From SXOA01 sp051004015 (GTDB lineage Bacteria; Planctomycetota; Planctomycetia; Pirellulales; Pirellulaceae): a stretch of 64,000 nucleotides of DNA. Each line of letters opens with the position of its first letter. The first letter of the stretch is position 1. The stretch lies in contig JBPCKT010000114.1 of NCBI GenBank assembly GCA_051004015.1, forward strand, positions 1-64,000, written 5' to 3'. This document shows, in pieces, positions 59,885 through 64,000 of the stretch. Under the pieces are notes generated by a model. That model worked only from the letters and a program-made list of their open reading frames with translations. It searched no databases and was not told where the DNA came from. The translations under genes were made by a program, and so were the position numbers.

Positions 59885-62706
59885 GCCAGCTCCTTGGCGA
59901 AGGGGAGCAGCATTTCCAGCTGGGCCTGCAGCGCCGAGGTCCCCTCTTTTTCGCCGCGCCAGAATTCCGGCCCAAAGGCGCGGCCATCGCTCAGCCAGCC
60001 GGCCACGGGGCCGTCGGCCAGGACCAGCGTACACTCCGGCAGCTCCCGCCGGCTGCTGCGGAGATGCAAAAGGCCCCGGCCATCTTGCCAAGCCAGACTG
60101 CCGTCGGCGAATTTGGCCAGCTCCAACGGATAGCCTCGGTCGAAATGGTCAACAGGTTCAAAGGACGCCTTGGCGCGAATCCGAAACGTCTTGTCGCTCA
60201 GGTGCGGCTTGCAGAAAAGGCGCAGCTCTTTCGCTGCGGCCAGAAATTCCAGCGGCCAGAACTGCCCCTTGCGGGAAATCAGCACGAGCTGGTTCTGGTC
60301 GGTGACCCCCAAGGCCCGGTACTTGGAATGCAGCGGCCGGGGACGGGCGATTTCGTGGATGGGGGCTTCCAGGGTCGATTGCCCGCCGAGCAGATTTCCG
60401 GTACTTCCTTTGGCGACATAGCGGAGGTCGCGCATCTGCTGCTGGTCCAGGTCCCACAGCACTTCATGGATGGCTGTGGCTCCCTTGCTCCCAGCGAAAC
60501 AACTGACAATCGCCCGCCGGCCGTCGCGAGAAAGGCCAATCAGGCCAAACTGCGACCGCAGCCGCTTCCCCAGCTCGCCCCCCAGCGGGATGATTCCTTG
60601 GATGGGGTGGAGCAGCTCCCCTTTGGCCGTCAGCCCCAACGGGCCGGCCCCCCAATCCTTTTCCGAGACGGCGATGAGCTGCGTCGCAGCAGTCTCCTGG
60701 AACAGACTTTCGCAAACCACTCCCTGCTCCGGCGCGGCGGCCGGGTTGTAGGCCAGGGCCATCCATTCCCGGTAGGTTTGGCCGCTGCTCCGGGCGAAGA
60801 ACCGTCCTTGCCGATAGGAGGGGACGGGACGCCCGAGGATGGAGGCGAACGTGCCTCCGCAAAGCCGCTCCCCCGTCGCGAGGCTCACGAGCTCCACATC
60901 CTCGCGCCCAAAAACCAGGGCATGCCCGCGCCGGCCCACCACCTCCAATGGCTGCGCGCCGTCTAGTTTGATTCGCACGTTATCCACTTCGCCGGTGTGC
61001 CGATTGAAATTCACGGCAAACAGGCCGAGCTTGGACTTCTTGCCGACAACGAGTCGAATCAGGTCCCCTTCCAGGAAGGAGGAGCACCATTGCAAGTCGC
61101 CCGGCGGCAGGCTTTCGGCAATCGTTTCCGCCCCGCGGCCTGGATTGGTCCACAACAGCAGCCGGCCGTCGCGGGTGTAGGTGATGACCATGCCCGGATG
61201 CACCAGCCAGCTCCGCTGCGGATCGACGGGGTAGCTCAGCCGCAGCGGCACCCGGGGCTGGGCGAAGAACGCGGGCAGAAATTCCCGCTCTTCATGCAGC
61301 GGCGGCGCTCCGGGGCGAGGAGCCAGCACTTCGTCCAGGTTGAACTCCGCCCGGCTCATCACCTTGCTGCCGCGGGAAGTCCGCTGCACCAATTCAAACT
61401 TGCCACTGCGGCTGACGGCGGCAATGTAAAGCGGCGGCATCTTCTGGGCCTGCAATTCGCGCTGGAAATCCGCATCGGCCAGCGTGACGTCGGTGGTGAC
61501 GAGTACAAGGTCGGTTTCGATGTCCTCCGGCTCATCCGCGTCCAGCAAAGCCAGCATGCTGCGGGCGGGGTGCAGCTTGTGGTCGAGAGCACCCAGATGC
61601 GCGCGGAGACCGGTGCTGGAATCGAGCTGGATGGGGACCGCGCGCTCCTGCTCTGCCCGGAAGGTCTGGATCGAGATGTGTGCGTCTTCCTTCGCGGCCA
61701 GCGCCAGCCCGACGGCGGTGACGAAAATCCGCGGCACTCCCCAGGTCCGCAAGCCGGCATCGAGCAGCACTCTTCTTCGCCGGGGGGGCGTGCGCGGCGG
61801 CGATTCCCGCCGCAGGAAGAGGGCCTCGTTCATGGCGAGGCGGACGGACAGCGTCAGGTCCTCGTGAGCCAGCTCGCTGAGCAGCAGGCGGTCGAGGGGC
61901 CCGCGATTCGAGATGTCGCTGACCCCTCCCACCGGTAACTGTTCGGGGTCGCTCAGCGCTCGCGGCAGGTTAAGCGCCGCCAGCAGCAGATTAGCCAGCC
62001 GGGCGACCGCGCCTAGCTCCGGATCGTCCTGCAGGCTGGAAATCAGATCGCGGGCCGTGGTCGGCGGCGGCGGCTTCACGGGGGCAGGCAGAAGAGTCGT
62101 TTCCAAACCTGTTTCCAGAAGATGCGCTAGCGATTGCTCGCTGAATCGCAGCAGCCCCCAGCGGAGGCAGCCGAGGTCGTGCACGAGGGAGTTGAAGGGG
62201 GACGTCTCGTTCCCGGCCAGCTCGTGGGGCGCGAGTCCCAGCTTCAGCCGGCGGAGGAGCGACTGCGATACCGCTTCGCCATATCGGCCCGCCGCTCCCT
62301 CCATGAGCCACGCGGCCAACTCTGCTTTGTGCTCTATCTTTTCTTGAACGAGATGTCGCGACGCATGTACGTTGTCGAGCCCTGCGAGCACGTCCTGGAA
62401 AAGAGTCTGATAGTGGCCGGCGGTCCCGCTTTCCTGGTTCAGTCCAGCCCAAGAGTCTTGCAGGACTTTCCGCCCCAGCATCTCCACATGCCAGCTATCA
62501 CGGCAGGCTGCGAGCAGCAGCAGGATGCTTCCCAGCGGCGGCAGGCCGAGCGGAGCGAGCCGTTCCAGCACGGTGAGCAATTCTTGCCGAAAGGCGATGG
62601 TCGTGTTGTCGTTCCAGGTGACAACCTGTCCGTCGTCGATCCACCGCCAGTAGAAATCGGGGTGTCCCGCGAAGTAGTCAGCCGCTTGCTTCTGATCGAC
62701 CATCAT
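59881..62706 (-). CDS. vWA-like / beta-propeller protein of the ternary system
   Basis: A 941-residue protein. The ATG at 62706 overlaps the preceding stop (ATGA). Residues 1-300 are helical. A vWA-like domain starts near 308 (RRVLLDAGLRTWGVPRIFVTAVGLALAA), where the usual MIDAS DxSxS is replaced by LLDAGLRTWG, so metal binding by the standard motif is lost. Beyond about 480 the sequence becomes beta-propeller-like (VTYTR.. RDGRLLLWTNPG; GREDVELVSLATGERL; LGLTAKGELLHPIQG). This is the vWA-propeller arrangement of bpX systems. It is probably a clamp or adaptor between the MoxR ATPase and the other propeller protein. Confidence 0.82.
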   Translation of the reverse strand: MMVDQKQAADYFAGHPDFYWRWIDDGQVVTWNDNTTIAFRQELLTVLERLAPLGLPPLGSILLLLAACRDSWHVEMLGRKVLQDSWAGLNQESGTAGHYQTLFQDVLAGLDNVHASRHLVQEKIEHKAELAAWLMEGAAGRYGEAVSQSLLRRLKLGLAPHELAGNETSPFNSLVHDLGCLRWGLLRFSEQSLAHLLETGLETTLLPAPVKPPPPTTARDLISSLQDDPELGAVARLANLLLAALNLPRALSDPEQLPVGGVSDISNRGPLDRLLLSELAHEDLTLSVRLAMNEALFLRRESPPRTPPRRRRVLLDAGLRTWGVPRIFVTAVGLALAAKEDAHISIQTFRAEQERAVPIQLDSSTGLRAHLGALDHKLHPARSMLALLDADEPEDIETDLVLVTTDVTLADADFQRELQAQKMPPLYIAAVSRSGKFELVQRTSRGSKVMSRAEFNLDEVLAPRPGAPPLHEEREFLPAFFAQPRVPLRLSYPVDPQRSWLVHPGMVITYTRDGRLLLWTNPGRGAETIAESLPPGDLQWCSSFLEGDLIRLVVGKKSKLGLFAVNFNRHTGEVDNVRIKLDGAQPLEVVGRRGHALVFGREDVELVSLATGERLCGGTFASILGRPVPSYRQGRFFARSSGQTYREWMALAYNPAAAPEQGVVCESLFQETAATQLIAVSEKDWGAGPLGLTAKGELLHPIQGIIPLGGELGKRLRSQFGLIGLSRDGRRAIVSCFAGSKGATAIHEVLWDLDQQQMRDLRYVAKGSTGNLLGGQSTLEAPIHEIARPRPLHSKYRALGVTDQNQLVLISRKGQFWPLEFLAAAKELRLFCKPHLSDKTFRIRAKASFEPVDHFDRGYPLELAKFADGSLAWQDGRGLLHLRSSRRELPECTLVLADGPVAGWLSDGRAFGPEFWRGEKEGTSALQAQLEMLLPFAKELA

Positions 62707-63443
62707 GGCCGCGCCTCCTGCCACATCTGCCGCACTGCGCTGCGGCTGGCGCGGACCCAGTGGTCGGGCATGACAATCTCGTGCGTTCCCGCTGGGTCAA
62801 GCAGCGCGAGCTGCTGCGGCTCTAGCCCCAAAAGCTGGCGGACCACGGCTGCGTTCACCGCGGGTTGCCAGGCATATCCGGCGGGGACACAAATGCCCTC
62901 TGCTTCGACCCAAAGCTGGCCGGGAAGCGGCGGCAGCGGCAGACCGCGGACCAGGGCGGACGGCGTTCGCGCCGCGCCGTCGCGCGATAGCGCCAGTTGC
63001 CAGCGCTGGATTCTCCACTGCGGGGCCGTCTCGACGTACTCGGCCAGGATGCTCAGGCTCACTTCCAGGAGCGCTGGCTCGCGGACTTCCCCGGTGCGCA
63101 CGAGCCGCAACGGGACAGGCTCAACATTCAATTTGGATGATGAACCGCTTGCTGCCGGCGGAAGCTCGACTTGCAGCCACACGTCCAGCGGTCGCCACGG
63201 GCCTTCCGGCAAATGTCCCTCGGGAACCAGGCGTCCCATTGGCCGAAGCTGCTTGTCGGCGAGAACCGCGAAGCGGCGAGCGCCGGGAATTGTGGCGAGC
63301 TGCGGCGCGATTGCTTCATCCTCCTCTTCTCCCCGCAGCCACAGGTCACTTTCCCATTCACACACGGTCAGCCGGGGCATCCGCCGGAGGCGGGCCAACA
63401 AGCGAACGTGCTCACGGTCTAGCGCCACCGCCCACTCGCTCAC
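62703..63443 (-). CDS. bpX-type accessory protein of the ternary system
   Basis: A 246-residue protein. I chose the GTG at 63443 because it overlaps the MoxR stop (GTGA), as the other genes in this operon overlap. The start reads (M)SEWAVALDREHVRLLARL, then CEWESDLWLRGEEEDE, and later GPWRPLDVWLQVELPP; the last residues RASRSAVRQMWQEARP are helical. It matches the small bpX domain proteins that sit between MoxR and vWA genes in these systems; whether it is bpX2, bpX5 or another subclass could not be settled by eye. No catalytic residues are seen. Function is unknown. Confidence 0.7.
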   Translation of the reverse strand: MSEWAVALDREHVRLLARLRRMPRLTVCEWESDLWLRGEEEDEAIAPQLATIPGARRFAVLADKQLRPMGRLVPEGHLPEGPWRPLDVWLQVELPPAASGSSSKLNVEPVPLRLVRTGEVREPALLEVSLSILAEYVETAPQWRIQRWQLALSRDGAARTPSALVRGLPLPPLPGQLWVEAEGICVPAGYAWQPAVNAAVVRQLLGLEPQQLALLDPAGTHEIVMPDHWVRASRSAVRQMWQEARP

Positions 63444-64000
63444 GGCTGCACCCCCAATTGCTGCCAGAGCGAAGCGACTTGGCCATCCAGAAACTCCCGC
63501 TTCTGCCGATCGACCACCCACTGGCAGCGGCCGGAGAGCAAGCTGAGCTGGTCGCGAAAGATGGGCCGCTCTCCCTCCGCAATCGCCGGATCGGCCAGCT
63601 TAGCGCCGAGCAGTTGCAGGGTTCTCGCCAGCTCCTCTGGGTCCGGCCCGCCGGAGTCGCGGGCGCGGGGATGGCTGGCGGCGAATTCGGCTTCGGAGCT
63701 GACCTGAACCGCCTGGTTGACGATTGCGGCAATGACCTCCCGCTGCTCGTCGACGTCCCAGATATAACGCAGGACCCAAAAGTCTGTGCTGTCCACCTCC
63801 AAGCGGCCGCAGAGGACCGCGCTGGCCGCTACCAGGCGCTGCAGCTTGACGGCGCGGCGGTCCGAAACCGGAATCCCCGCCAGCCGCAGCTTGTGGACAA
63901 GCTGCACATAGGGCTGGCTAATTTTCGCCAGCCCGACCTGGGGAATCAGCGATTGCACCTGGCGGATTTCTTCGACCGACATTGCGGGTGTTGGTTCGCT
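63440..64000 (-). CDS. MoxR-family AAA+ ATPase (3' part; 5' end beyond window)
   Basis: The frame is open to the window edge, so Walker A and B are outside. The visible about 187 residues correspond to the C-terminal lid and tail of MoxR ATPases in bpX systems: SVEEIRQVQSLIPQVGLAKI, SQPYVQLVHKLRLAGIPVSDRRAVKLQRL and a WVLRYIWDVDEQREVI block. MoxR proteins are chaperone-like AAA+ motors that often act on vWA partners. Its TGA overlaps the GTG of the bpX accessory gene. Family assignment rests on this C-terminal part only. Confidence 0.75.
   Translation of the reverse strand, partial: SEPTPAMSVEEIRQVQSLIPQVGLAKISQPYVQLVHKLRLAGIPVSDRRAVKLQRLVAASAVLCGRLEVDSTDFWVLRYIWDVDEQREVIAAIVNQAVQVSSEAEFAASHPRARDSGGPDPEELARTLQLLGAKLADPAIAEGERPIFRDQLSLLSGRCQWVVDRQKREFLDGQVASLWQQLGVQP

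Noticed and set aside
57059..62706. The two long bpX-operon proteins as tandem duplicates because both are 941 residues
   Set aside because: Their sequences and domain order differ throughout; equal length is a coincidence.

Overview
The window is GC-rich, gene-dense chromosomal DNA of a planctomycete. The evidence is a set of lineage-typical families: a DUF1501 protein, a PSD1/planctomycete-cytochrome protein, a CBM9-sugar dehydrogenase-dihaem fusion, a LEDRTLL-tagged RTX protein, WD40 and VCBS secreted propellers, small proteins starting with KYSLRSLM or RFSIRDLL, and a lysine-rich histone H1-like protein. Order and genus cannot be fixed from the sequence alone.

Layout, first half. 1-9 kb carries the end of a DUF1501 gene, a TlpA-like lipoprotein, a creatininase-family hydrolase with an MFS transporter, a Uma2-like protein, GlpD, and an HpcH/HpaI aldolase fused to two cupins. 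9-22 kb carries large secreted degradative or redox proteins (PSD1 cytochrome protein, isochorismatase-ThuA fusion, CBM9-GSDH-dihaem protein, dihaem peroxidase with an NHL propeller), a cytidylyltransferase and the H1-like protein. Palindromic elements sit between them; one (15079-15197) has terminal inverted repeats and a 10-bp target duplication. 22.7-23.4 kb is an overlapping array of short membrane proteins. 23.8-30.2 kb carries an RTX protein, a TVP38-type membrane protein, a thioredoxin, a Gfo/Idh/MocA protein lacking its EKP motif, an HtrA-like protease and a CBS protein.

Layout, second half. 30.8-36.1 kb is a four-gene signalling operon: degenerate GGDEF-PilZ, PAS histidine kinase, REC-HDOD, and REC with a degenerate HD-GYP. 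A tRNA-Arg(ACG) at 37.8 kb is followed by an accessory stretch (small unknown genes, an XRE regulator, a truncated tyrosine recombinase, gene-poor DNA) that runs up to a very large cyclic beta-1,2-glucan synthase (41.3-50.1 kb). A scar follows it: a frameshifted squalene-hopene-cyclase-like fragment abutting an antisense signal-peptide remnant. Next come an M14 carboxypeptidase and a WD40-VCBS-WD40 operon. The VCBS gene is interrupted by one in-frame UGA with a small hairpin just downstream, so it is either a selenoprotein candidate or a nonsense mutant.

The window ends in a tightly overlapping minus-strand operon (57.1-64.0 kb): MoxR AAA+ ATPase, a bpX-type accessory protein, a vWA-like/beta-propeller protein and a bpX6-like helical-repeat/beta-propeller protein. 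This matches the MoxR-vWA-beta-propeller ternary systems predicted to be NTP-dependent conflict systems. It is the most system-like locus in the window. The WD40-VCBS-WD40 operon lies directly downstream on the same strand.
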